Translations under genes and position numbers: made by a program
Shown here: positions 12,983-23,254 of the stretch, piece after piece
Layout: each line of letters opens with the position of its first letter
Numbering within the stretch: position 1 is the stretch's first letter
The notes under the pieces: model-generated
Databases searched by the model: none
Told to the model about the DNA's origin: nothing
The model's input: the letters and a program-made list of their open reading frames with translations, nothing else
Assembly: GCA_001632435.1 (NCBI GenBank)
Contig: KV423949.1
Coordinates: forward strand, 129,323-193,322
Source: Calocera cornea HHB12733
Lineage: Eukaryota > Basidiomycota > Dacrymycetes > Dacrymycetales > Dacrymycetaceae
Length of the DNA stretch: 64,000 nt
Reading direction: 5' to 3'

Positions 12983-13252
12983 ATGAAAGAGGTGACACTT
13001 GGACAGCACTTTCCATCACTCAAGGCTGCAAGTTTTGCTCTGAGCAACCATCCAAAGGAGGAAGGTGCTTCACATGAAGTTGATGACAAGACCACACAGC
13101 TTGTTGTGAAGTGCAAGATGGGGAGCTGTGGGTTCAGGGCAAGAGCTGCTGGTCAAGAGGGGGTATTCACTGTGCGCAGTATTGTTCCAACACATACCTG
13201 CTATTGCTTGCTCCTAAGAAGTGTGCAGCCACAAGCCACCTCAAGTACCTCC
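12983..13252 (+). pseudogene. Broken MULE transposase N-terminus (outer element)
   Basis: About 90 codons beginning MKEVTLGQHFPSLKAASFAL align residue for residue with the start of the inner transposase. Shared features are a hotspot for KEEGASHEV-like sequence, a C-x4-C pair (CKMGSCGFRAR) and a THTC/THNC motif, the usual FAR1/FLYWCH-like zinc region of MULE transposases. A frame slip near 13205 moves the match into another frame (APKKCAATSHLKYL). The same frame resumes after the inserted element at 15185 (LLQDVQKILTVTPDV). The gene therefore was interrupted both by a frameshift and by the nested insertion. It is not functional. Confidence 0.75.
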
Positions 13253-13332
13253 GAGTTAATGTCTAGAATACCGCTCGGTGATGAGCAAAAATCTAGAATA
13301 CCGTTCAGCTCCCAAAAAATCTAGAATAATGT
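13253..13332 (+). repeat. Left terminal inverted repeat, nested MULE
   Basis: Pairs with 15095-15174 over about 80 bp with only a few mismatches. Three TCTAGAATA-type words are spaced about 30 bp apart. Confidence 0.9.
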
Positions 13333-13357
13333 TCTGCATTCAATTACATATTTGTAT

Positions 13358-15007
13358 CTATGTACGTGCCCTTGGTGGCCGAACTCCCCTCTCCTTGCGC
13401 TTTGTTGGGGGTCGTCCACGCCCTCTCTTGATTGGTGGTGCCTGAACCTGCGGGTTTGCCTCCAAGTTTGCAATCCGGATGGGTGGGTACAGAGCACAAT
13501 AGGTGTCCTGCAGGCTGGAAGCCAGATATGCGTCATCCACATACAGACCAGGCTCCACATTGAAACGGAGACACAGAGCAATTGCATGTGCACATGGTAT
13601 GAGTGTCTGCTGGAAGATCCGACAAGTGCAGTATCCGGTGCGGAGGTCGGGTTCTAGTGTGATCTCATGCTCGTCCCCTGCAGGATCTGTTGATGAGCGG
13701 ACCAGAGCTGAAGTCGAGCTGGATGGTAGGAGCTTGTAACGTCGAGCTGCAGCACATCGCTGAGCAAGTATCGCATTCTGGACAGGCACAATGCCATTTG
13801 GATGGAGCTTGGCTTCCTCGCGTCGTTTGCAGAACCGGACCATCTGGTCATTCCATATGTAGTCGAGGAGCTGCAGTACTGGTAGGCCTCGGGCATCACG
13901 AAAGATGCTGTTCATAACCTCTGCTGCATTTGAGGTTACTCGACCAAAACGCGGTGCATTGAAGGCATGGGATGCCCAGCATGCCGGATCGATTCGTGCA
14001 AAATAATTTGCAGCTTCTTCACTGAATTCTGTACGAATCAGCTCGAGACGTTCTTTGAAGACCTTCTCTGTCTCTGCATAGACAAGTGGCCAAAAGTAGC
14101 CTTCGATGGTGGGACCAAACTTGTCCGGTGAAGTGGCATTGGCGCAAATATGCTTCGCACAGTATGATTCATCAATAAGTGGAAGTTCTTCGGATATTGC
14201 TTTGAGCAGCCCCTTCTGGCGGTCAGAGATGATGACTGTGGTTGGTAGGTTGAGCCCAGGAAGGGCTTTTCAAAGAAGTCGGAGGAAGTCTGACCATATC
14301 TCGGTGTCTTCCTTTGGTGCAACAGCCCATGCAAGCAGGAGGAGCTGTTCTTCAGCATCGTAGGTGACCGCAACCAGGAGGATGTAGTCAAATGCTGTCT
14401 TTGTGAATGCACCATCTACTGCAACAAAATGGCGAACATGGTGCCATGCATTTCTTGCAGCTGAAGGACAAATGAACAGCAACCGGAAACTGTTATCCGG
14501 ATGGAGGGTGAGCTCGACAATAGCTTCTGGATCGCGGGCCTGCAGGTGATTTGCATAAGCTGGGAGCTTTTGGAACTCCTCAACCTGCTGCTCAACCGTG
14601 TTGCCTAGGATTGCTTTCTTTGCTCGGTATGCTTGCTGCCATGATGCACCAATGGACTGCTGCTGGATTGCGTCAACAACAGTTGCGGTCTTGACTTTAT
14701 CGGTGATGGGGAGCACCTTCTTCAGCTCATAGACCAGGTAGGACTTTCGACTCGTAGCTGCGCGCTTTTGGGGAGCGAAGGCTTGACAATTATGAGTTGG
14801 ACAAATGCGGCGCACAATGAACTCTCCCTCTCGACCCCTCACTCTTGCCCTAAATGCACAACTCTTGAACCCGCACATCACACTGAGTATCGTTGGTGTC
14901 TTCTCAGCCACCTTATGTGAGGCGCCCTGATCCCTTGAGTGATTGGTGAGAGCATGTGCAGCTTCGTCGAGTGTTTGAAACTTTTGGTCAAGCAGCACAA
15001 CAACCAT
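13358..15007 (-). pseudogene. MULE transposase interrupted by one TGA
   Basis: A 550-codon frame begins MVVVLLDQKFQTLDEAAHAL and is open except for a single TGA at 14272-14270. Removing that stop in thought leaves a full-length protein. It has an N-terminal zinc region (CGFKSCAFRAR ... CPTHNC) and a DDE core: FVAVDGAFTKT with the first Asp, VIISDRQKGL with the second, and a Glu region near YAETEKVFKERL. The C-terminal SWIM finger is CTCRIFQQTLIPCAHAI, C-x-C...C-x-H. A basic AT-hook-like tail follows (IKRGRGRPPTKRK). The stop follows RLL and precedes K; CGA to TGA would be a single C-to-T change, as from deamination or a RIP-like process. That mutation route is inference. The protein could act only through readthrough or a sibling copy. 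Confidence 0.88.
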
Positions 15008-15094
15008 GATGTTGAGCGAAGAGTTGAGAACGCGTCAAGACGGACACAATCTGATGCGTTCTGACGCGTTCTGACAGCACACCCCTGACTGACA

Positions 15095-15174
15095 ACGGTA
15101 TTCTAGATTTTATGGGAGCCGAACAGTATTCTAGATTTTCACTCATCTCCGAGCGGTATTCTAGACATTAACTC
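15095..15174 (-). repeat. Right terminal inverted repeat, nested MULE
   Basis: Inverse of 13253-13332, ending in CATTAACTC directly before the second copy of the 10-bp duplication. Confidence 0.9.
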
Positions 15175-16251
15175 AAGTACCTCCTTCAGGACGTACAAAA
15201 GATCCTGACAGTCACCCCGGATGTCACAACTGCAATGCTTGGGACTGTCAGGGGACACCAACTTTGCCCTGACTTCAGCTATTATCAGGAGGTTCACAGG
15301 TATTCAACTACTTTCAACATATTCAGCTCTCAGACAACATCTTTGGTCTAACAAATACTGACTTTGGATACATTGGCACAGGATTAGGTAAGGCTAAGCA
15401 AGGCTGTGACCCTTCGGCTGTGCGGGGCAGTACTTGGCTGTGTTTGGATGAGTAATGCTGTGGTTGGCAGTGCTTCAGGCAGTGTCGGGTCTCACTTTGG
15501 TGTTTTTGGGAGAAGCTGAGGCTATGTTCACTCTTTTTGTATATTACCTTCGGTACTTTTGGTACCTTCTCCTTAGATCTGATTTCTGAGGAACCTCCAT
15601 AGTCTTGTGAGAAAGCCTGGTCATCACATCTGTGCTCCTGCTCTGAACATCCAAACTCTCTCCAAACTCTGCTTGCTCTGTCCAAACTCCCATTGAAGTC
15701 CCACATATCTCCTATTTGGACTTATGAAGGGCATGATGGGTTAGTTATTGGATACTGTAGGCCACATCCTCCTCCAAATCCCTTGTCTTTGGTCTCTTTG
15801 ACTCAGTCGGGTTTAGTCGGCAGCCTTGCTAGACTGTGTGCCCTCTCAATAATTAGCCATAGATAGCTCAATAGTTATATAGACGGGCATTGTAGATTTA
15901 TGCACCCAGAAACATAGTCTAGAAAATACACACGTGATCCAAGGGTATTCTGGACGATAAGTCATCCAAGTCCCCTGCCATGGGTACATCAACAAGCCGG
16001 ACTATTGTTCGTGGCCAGCAGGGATGGAACAAGACTTGAGAGAGCCATCAATGACTTACTGAAACCCCATTCATGGGGACTGTTCAGAATGTCCATGATG
16101 CTAACCTTATTCGGGCTCCCGAAATCGGTTGTCAATAACTGTTCGAGTGGTTACAAATAGAACTACTTGCATTCCACGATGCAGTCAGCGAATGCGCACA
16201 AGATATTATGTTTGTCGTAAGCACTGGTTAGCTAGGTTAGGAAATGCCCCT

Positions 16252-17640
16252 TCACTCCGACTTCGCAATCCCCGCGGAATTTGCGGTGCCGTTGCTCGCG
16301 GTCGGGTTGCCAGAGTCGGACTGTTCCTTTGTCTCTTCGCCCCAAGACCAAGCCGCCTTGACTTCACCACGGGAGAGGGCGACAGAGAACCATGCCAGAA
16401 GGCACGCCGGGCTGGCAGTGGTATCAGCGACATCGTTGAAAATATGAAATGGCATTTTCTCACCAGAGATAGAGCAGTGCGGGCTGAGCGGCCTGGAACA
16501 CCTCCATCACGCCAATCGTGAGGGACAAACCGAGGAAGTACGCCACGAGAGTTGCCCAGAAATACGGCTTGCGGAACTTTGAAAGGAGGTTGTATGGCGG
16601 AAGCGGTGGGCTGCCAGACAGCGAAAGGTCGTATCGAAGGGCCAGGGCAATGAACAGGCCGGGGATAACAATGTCACCTAAACCCAGGAGGGCGAGCTGT
16701 GGCACTGGGTCTGTGATGCTCGTTTTCGGCCAGAGCACCTTGATGGGCACGTCGAGTCCCTTGGCAACTGTGACCATCTGTTGTTTCGCATTTGTCACTT
16801 TCGACGTTGTCATACGCGCGTAGAACATACCACATTCGTCCCGAATACCCACCAGATATCATACACGAATAGCCCCGCGAGGAGAATCGCACCGGTACGG
16901 AAGCTGTCGAGCTTCAGGACTGCAATGGCGTTGCATCCGAGAGATAGGGAAATGACGTTGGTTAACATCCATGGCTTATCCTCACGCGTGCCATAAAAGA
17001 AGCAGATTAGCGCGGAGGGGATAGAGAGCAGCAGGGTCGGTAGGCGAGCTTGGAGGGAGAACATCTCTGTGCATAGGGGTAAGTCACGCGCTTATATCAC
17101 GATCAGATGCATCAACCTTCTTTACCGCCAGTTAACTGCAGTGTGTACTGAGTCATTCCTTTCCATATTCGCAGTCCGAGGACTGTCTTGACCAATGCTG
17201 CCGAGGACTAGTCCGCACAGCATTAGCAGCTAGACAGCGGCTATGCGGAAGGATAGCCAACCTTCCATACGGAGCCGAACCCGAGCAGAGTAAAGTACCA
17301 TCCGAGCAACCAGTTGACCCACTTCGTGTCGAGATATCGTAGAACAAGGTACAGTGTGAGGAGGGTACAGCTGCCAAGGATCGGGAACATCCAGGCGTCG
17401 GCTGAGGTCAAAGAGGCGACCTCTTCGTCTTCCTCCTCGAGCTGGGCGGCATGTGCCGGAGAGGTTTTTGCTGCGCGTTCTTTGGCTGCATTGGGCGCCT
17501 ATAACGCGCATAGTTGTTAGCGACTATCGGGAAGGTGGAGGAGAACAACAAACCCGAAGGGAAGAGAAGCTGCCGGATACTATGCATACCACAGCGGCAG
17601 TGATGATGCTACCATACGCGGACAGGTGACCAGGATCCAT
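16252..17640 (-). CDS. Signal peptide peptidase, intramembrane aspartyl protease
   Basis: Multi-pass ER protease of the presenilin/SPP clan that cleaves remnant signal peptides within the membrane. Six exons: 17640-17554, 17498-17262, 17207-17126, 17066-16831, 16777-16464 and 16411-16252. They close to 371 residues, the usual SPP size. Catalytic signatures are all present: YDIWWVFGT (first Asp), LLGLGDIVIPG (second Asp in GxGD) and QPALLYL (PAL motif). An N-terminal hydrophobic segment (IITAAVVCIVSGSFSSL) and a short charged C-terminal tail fit type topology. Intron 2 (17261-17208) has a weak GTTGGC donor and is the least certain junction; the others have GTATGT/GTGAGA-type donors. The next gene on the right is divergent. 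Confidence 0.92.
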
Positions 17641-18534
17641 CAAAGCAGTTCGGGCGTCAAACAAGCAGATAGAGTTTGGCAGTAAAGGGACGTAGAGGCA
17701 ACCAGGAGGACAGGACGGAGACGAGGGTATATGTGGGGCGCGTAACTACGTGTTCCCGTGCGCGTCTGCGGTGCGCTCGGGACACGTCACCGCGGCGCGG
17801 GCGTTTCCAGTTTGATGCTGCACTGGCCGGGTGCGATTTAGTGATTGCTGCGCCGATGCAGAGACTTGACCGCGGTGAGATGAAGAGGATGACAGTGTAA
17901 AGAGGCAATGAAAGGATACAGGATGCCAGACAGTGCCGTTCAGGTTCAATCAATGCCAAGGACAAGCTTAAGAAGCGGTACGCGGAGCCATTCAGTTTGA
18001 CCCTGATGAGGATGCGCTGGTGTCGCGTGAAATTCGGACACATTGCCAACTCGGAAGGGGCCGGGCTTCGCCGGCAGAGACCTAGCTCGTGACTGTACAA
18101 TGCCAAGTACGCGGAAGCGTAACAATATCTACGTTGTTTTTGAGGGCGGAATCAAAACTGTACCATCTAGGCCAGAGGAAAATAAAAAGACCGGTGCTTC
18201 CTCCTCAACGAAGAATGGGGTCTAACCAAACATACCTATTCTTCAATGGGAGAAGATGGAAAAGGTGTATTCTGTTGGGAAGAATAACCACCGCTCCCTT
18301 GCGGAGGGAGGGAAGAAGCAAATTGCAATCACGGGCGCAACTAGCATCCGTACCTCGTACGGGAATAAACTGAATCCGGTTGTTGACATGGGCGCAGATT
18401 CGACGGGATCAAAAAAAGATCCGTCTGTTTAGTGGCGGACGAAAGACGCGCGCTGTTCCTACTCAGGGAAGAACTTGCAGCTTCGTCCCCCTCGACTATC
18501 TCTACGCCCGCTGTTCTTCTCAAAGGCTGTGAAT
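17641..18534. other. Divergent intergenic region with 11-bp word
   Basis: 0.9 kb between two divergently transcribed genes (SPP leftwards, six-Cys gene rightwards). It contains ACCTAGCTCGT at 18080-18090, 445 bp upstream of the six-Cys gene start. This is one of three copies in the window (see the 35513 and 37869 entries). Base composition drops to lower GC about here. Confidence 0.5.
18080..18090 (+). repeat. 11-bp word, left copy
   Basis: ACCTAGCTCGT. Inverted copies lie at 35513-35523 and 37869-37879. It marks the left edge of the low-GC block and is upstream, in the same relative orientation, of a six-Cys family gene. Confidence 0.6.
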
Positions 18535-20226
18535 ATGTCTATGGCTCGTGCATCAGAGGGAACCTTTCACGATCTGGTCAAGCTATCCGATAACTTGCAG
18601 GCATGGAATCTCTATATCGCCGAGCACCAGGATGCCGCTGTGGTAAGCTTCTTTGTTGTCGAAGATGAAATGGAGGCTCATCTCTTCTCAGGAGGCTATT
18701 CAAACTGCAGTCAATCGAAATGCTGGACTGGTGTCGCAGATGACGCACGCGATGACACTTCTCATGCCGAGTGGATGGCTGAGAGAGAGGAAGAGGTTGT
18801 TGGCAGAGAAAGAATTGCAAAGGCTGACGTCGGACGTGCGTGATCCTGCATGGCGAACTAACGCGATTGACTTACGGCACAAGCAGAACCATGACACGTC
18901 TTATAGGAGCAGCACACCTCAATCTTCCCGTACTACGAGGACGAACGCGGTGCGTGTATGCGCAATATCGTTGTCGTGGATGCTGATTAGATGAAAGATT
19001 ACTCGTCCATCGGTAACAACGCCGGCTAATCGTACTTCTGTGCGGACTCGATCTCAAGCTAGAAGGGAGAAGTTCTACGCAAGCTGCAAGAAGACCAATG
19101 ACATATGGAATAGAAGAAAGATATTTGCCTATTCGACCGTGCCCTCTCCCTTCGACCTTCGAATCGAAGACAACGATAAAGAGTCTGACCGCTCCCCGGC
19201 AAATGTTCTTCATTGCGTCTTGAGGAAGATCGGAAAGCGCAGGAACGGGGACGCTCACTACGTGTGGATGGGAAAAGACGTGAAGTTGACTAGAGCGGAG
19301 AAGATTGCGCTGATAAAGGGAACTCCTTCGTCCGATAAGGTGGAAGTCATCGATATCGTGAGTTTCTTCTTGACAGTCAATGAACAAGATGGATTTACTC
19401 ATACATTGGGAAACAGTATGCTAAAGATCCTTACGAAGATAAGGTGCATATTGTTGATCACCGTGGATGGGTAAGCGTCCTTGTAGCAATAGTTGAGTGC
19501 CGCACTGATAATTCTGCGTAGTGCTCTCGCTGCAGCAAGATTTATCGTGACCAAGCAAAGGCGGGCACGGCTATGGAGAAGAGAATCATCTGCAGCGGTA
19601 TGCTTATTCAGAGCAACAAAGCAAATCCGATGTGCCAGCCCTGCCGCTTGAAAGGAAAAGGCACGGAGTGTTCTCTTGCCAATGGTAAAGCTTTACTCCA
19701 TTTCATAATCAGATCTATATTCTAACCGTACCTAACAGGTTTCCAGACGGAGCTGGAGAAAGTGAAGTTGATTCTTGGAGAAGAATCGGATGATGGAGAT
19801 TCGGATAAGCCGCCCCCGAAGAAGAGGAAGGGAAATAGGGAAGTCATCAACCTCTATTCTGATGACGAAGAAGAAAAAGCAGCTCTTTTCAGCGATATCG
19901 AGGTCTTCGAAGAAGATGAACCTGTGCGTGTCGAAAAGCAAGAAACCAACATCAAGACTGAGGAACGCGTGGTGTCCGATCTGATTCAGTCCGGGCGCAC
20001 GATGGATCCAGAGGTGTTCAGTAAGTCGACGATTTGATCCTAGATTGTTTCTGACACGCGGACAGAAACCATGCTAACTACCTGCCAAACCCACATTCGT
20101 AGAGTGCGGGAAAGCTTTGACCACATGCGGGTTACGTATGATTTTGTGGACATGACGGAGATGAACAATCGGCTTATTGTGCTGGAGATGACGATTGGGG
20201 ACGCGTTGGCCGATCTCTCGGATTGA
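18535..20226 (+). CDS. Six-Cys (GW-C6) family protein 1
   Basis: I do not recognise a described family. Seven exons: 18535-18642, 18692-18949, 18998-19357, 19417-19470, 19522-19684, 19739-20020 and 20105-20226. They close to 448 residues. Exon 1 (36 codons) is helical with a Trp near its end. Exon 4 is an 18-codon mini-exon ending HRGW. Exon 5, phase 0 to 1 and 163 nt, holds the cysteine module CSRC-x20-IC-SG-x12-C-x2-C-x6-C, probably zinc-binding. Exon 6 is acidic with a PPPKKRK basic cluster, a plausible nuclear signal. The last exon is a ~40-residue amphipathic helix. The same architecture recurs at 21476, 32983 and 35763. Function is unknown; a DNA-binding or chromatin role is only a guess from the Cys module and basic cluster. 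Confidence 0.72.
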
Positions 20227-20481
20227 GGAAAAGCTAATGGGCGGAATATAGGGAGGCGGAAGGCGACAAGGGTGGTGCTGGTATTTCTTTTCTTTCTGTT
20301 TCATATGAAATCTCCTTTTCGGCAAAGATGTTACCATGACTGTTGCTACGACATAATGAAATTTTGATATTTTGTGTTGCTTCCGTGGTGGGTCTGCCGG
20401 CGCTTTTCGACGCGGGAGATTGACAAGCTGCTTTGCTAGCATACATCTTCTTGCGCCGAGAAGAAGAATCTGTCGAACGCT

Positions 20482-21193
20482 ATGCTGGAAGACGAGACAC
20501 TCTATGATGATCCTGAGCTGGATGTCCCACCACATATTATGCCCGAAATGCTGAAAGATGCTGGGTCGGATCCGATCAAGGTCATAAATGTCTACGCAAG
20601 TTTTCCACCATATTTTCGCAACATGCGAGATAACGAGCCTAGAGTTATCAGGGTATGTCTTATTCTGATTCGACCATAGACATATTAACCTTCTTGAATC
20701 AGGCAATGTTAATGCCGGTACTTGAAGCCAACCCGGAGAGAGTTCGTGAACTGTTATCAGATGTCCGAGACTTCCTGGGTCCGGAAGTTCTTCGTAATCT
20801 ACGTGACAAGGAATTGGCGAATAGTCCTGACGTTCGTCGCGCCCAAAGAAGTGCACGAGAAGCAAGCGATCTGCTGAAGGAATTCATTGAAGATGTTGCA
20901 AGTGCGTTCCTCATTGATGTCAACTAACACGGACATCTAACATTATCGCTCTATAGGAAAAGGAGACATCGACTTGGAATGGAAAGACAAACCAGGTGAG
21001 GAGGAGGGTGTACATGCCAAAGAACCACAACTGAGAATGAGTAGCGCGTTTCCTGAGCAAGATGGATTATCATATGAGGAAAATGAAAGCGTCCTGGGAG
21101 GGACTATCCTCCAAAGTTACAAAGGACGACTTCGACCACCTTGAGAAACTAATCAGGGACCTTCAATCCACTATGTCAAGTACAATTAGCTAA
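20482..21193 (+). CDS. Short GW-C6 relative lacking the Cys module
   Basis: Four exons: 20482-20652, 20703-20901, 20957-20995 and 21045-21193. They close to 185 residues. Exon 2 (PERVRELLSDVRDFLGPEVL) resembles exon 2 of the family gene ending at 35763 (SLSESLLVLLGPERV). The last exon is 149 nt long in both genes, begins in phase 1 and encodes a helical tail (WEGLSSKVTKDDFDHLEKLI). No Cys module or Gly-Trp mini-exon is present. It is best read as a shortened paralogue that kept the helical ends. The third intron (20996-21044, GTGAGG...TAG) is needed to reach the helical tail. Without it the frame ends at 21144. Confidence 0.6.
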
Positions 21194-21475
21194 GTTGAGA
21201 TCGTCTATATAGCAATGTCATGCTTCTTCAATTGCCGTGAAGAAGAAAGTTGGTTACAGTACGATAGTGAGCAGGCAAGACTGACTCACCGATTTACGGG
21301 ACAGTGGACTCACCGGAGAGGTCTGCTTGACCGATTCTCAGCCGGATGCAAATTCGTTGGCTGGACCTTGGAAAAAGGATCCGAAACGAGAGCAGAAAAG
21401 CAACGTCCATTTGTGGCCCTCAGACCTTGATCTACTTCGCGAACTCACTTTCTCAACAGCAATCAAGAACACAAC

Positions 21476-23069
21476 ATGGTCGATCTATCTCCTTCGGAAA
21501 GGCTGCGGATGGAGAGCCAATTCCGGTCCGTAGTTGCAGCGTCATGGCAGAGCACATGGACAGTATACATGAAGGCAAATCGGAAGGACGTACGAGTCAG
21601 TCTATCTACCACAACTGGTGATTGATGAAAGTTTGTTAATTTGTGTTCTTACAGGACGTGATGCAGGGGTATATCGATGCGGATATTCGAGCGTTTACCC
21701 GGATGACGCCCGGGATGGTAGAGGCGGCGGATAGGGATTGGCTGTTCCGCAAGAAACAAGAATACGAAGCAGTGCATGGAGATCTATCAGCTTTGAAGTA
21801 CTATGTACGTCTGCCGCTTTTGTTTTCCTCGAAGACGAGTGACAAAGCTCCAGTCTGTGGTGGAAGCTATGAACAATATGTTTGGCGGCGAGGAAGAACA
21901 GGGGATCGATGTGAGTAATGCCATTACATCAAAGGACAATCAGGATATCTCTGACTGGGAGATTAGCAGGAAACTCGTGAACAGGAGTTAATCGTGGATA
22001 AGAGCGGAGATCGATACATATCCGAGCCAGTTCCATCGGTTTGTCGAGGCCGAAGAGGGTATCTCAAAAAGGTCGTTCCTCAAGACGTGTCTAATTCCTA
22101 CATTGCTCCTGGGTATGAAGATCCTTTCAGTGGCGAACTTCATAAAGTGCGTATTGCGCCGGGAATGACCTTATCTGAGCTGGAGAAGAAAATTGCCGCA
22201 CATACGTTACCAAGCGCGGACAAGATCGCATCAATAATGGTGGTATGGCCGTTGCTTTTAGCTTCGGTAATGGTAACTGATAGACATATGTAGAAGGAAA
22301 CACCGCACGGATGGCTGCAGATATTTGAAGGCTGGGTAAACATGCATACCAATTGATGTTGAACCCATGGAAACGCTGACCTTTCTATAGTGCAATACTT
22401 GCATTTTCTACTATCTCGTCGACAAAGCAGCAGGGGTGAGGAAGGACAAGCGCACTCAATGCGGAGGACCTATTTTCCTCCCCGGTGATGCAAGTCCGGC
22501 ATGCTACATGTGTATTGATGGGGAACTTGAATGCGAGCACTTTATCAGTGCGTATGCATCTCATCATACCGGAAATAAGCATTCAGCTGATGTATCAGCA
22601 GATTATTCTCGTGAACTTGATTCTCATAATCCACAAACACCGGAAGGTTCGCAGATGAAGCACGAAGGACAGTCGACCAAAGGCAAACAAGGATCACCAA
22701 ATTCGACTTGGCTGAAGAGACGCCATACTTTATCCTCCATGACGAAGGAAGAGCTGAAGCAGGTACCTGTTGATGACCTGACGAATTGTTTTGGGAAAGG
22801 CACTGGAGAAAACCTAGTGAAAGGGGAAAAGGGCCGCAACAAGGAATTCGGTATGTACACATAAGTCTTGGCACGTGTATGTCAAATCACTAACATTCTG
22901 CCTAGGCGCGCTACTCATAAACCTATCTTTGACAACCGAGAGACTGAAACGTGAAATGACCAAGATTGAGGAGGAGTCCGCTGCTGCCATCCCGAGAGGA
23001 ATGAGAGAACGTATGACTGCTGTCCACACTTACACGAAGGATACCTTGCACCTGTTGACGAATCCATAG
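21476..23069 (+). CDS. Six-Cys (GW-C6) family protein 2
   Basis: Eight exons: 21476-21589, 21655-21804, 21848-21910, 21970-22239, 22294-22335, 22391-22547, 22599-22850 and 22906-23069. They close to 403 residues. Exon 1 has 38 codons with Trp near its end, as in the paralogues. Exon 5 is a 14-codon mini-exon ending IFEGW. Exon 6, phase 0 to 1 and 157 nt, carries CNTC-x19-QC-GG-x10-C-x2-C-x5-C. A long Ser/Thr/charged exon and a helical C-terminal exon (LTTERLKREMTKIEEES) follow; that exon is 164 nt, identical in length to the last exon of the 32983 paralogue. The acceptor at 22598 is a tandem CAGCAG, so a one-codon difference is possible. Function is unknown. Confidence 0.72.
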
Positions 23070-23254
23070 TGTCAGAACACTCGTCGTAGATGTAGATCAA
23101 TGTCGCTCTTACGGGAACAATAGATTTTCATTACGACGGAAAGAGCGTAGTACTGTCAAAGTATGCGGGTGTTGTATTGAGAAGAGGAGAAGGAAGAAAA
23201 AAAGGGGGAGGAAGAAAGAGAAAGGGCCTCACGGGCGACGAATAACTCTGTTAA

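Larger units (their letters stand above)
13253..15174 (-). mobile_element. Nested Mutator-like DNA transposon (1,922 bp)
   Basis: The element has ~80-bp terminal inverted repeats and a perfect 10-bp target-site duplication AAGTACCTCC (13243-13252 and 15175-15184). It begins GAGTTAATGTCTAGAATACC and ends with the inverse. A 9-11 bp duplication and long inverted repeats are diagnostic of MULEs. Each terminal repeat contains three spaced copies of TCTAGAATA, probably transposase binding sites. The single gene inside is on the minus strand. The element sits within a related element's transposase gene. The well-matched repeats and exact duplication point to a recent insertion. Confidence 0.93.
12889..15960 (+). 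mobile_element. Degenerate MULE, host of a nested MULE
   Basis: The outer Mutator-like element is inferred from three things. First, a broken transposase start on the plus strand (from 12983). Second, degenerate inverted ends: CTAGAATACCC at 12902-12912, and GGGTATTCTGG near 15944-15954. Third, the 7-bp direct repeat GTCATCC directly outside both ends (12882-12888 and 15961-15967). The left end resembles the terminal repeat of the inserted element. Subtracting the insertion and its duplication leaves ~1.14 kb, too short for a full transposase, so this copy is internally deleted. The exact ends are uncertain by several bases because the repeats are diverged. Confidence 0.6.

Noticed and set aside
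15323..15706. 127-codon minus-strand frame in the outer MULE remnant
   Set aside because: Ser/Lys/Gln-rich without similarity to any transposase part. The matching remnant is on the plus strand and ends near 15300.
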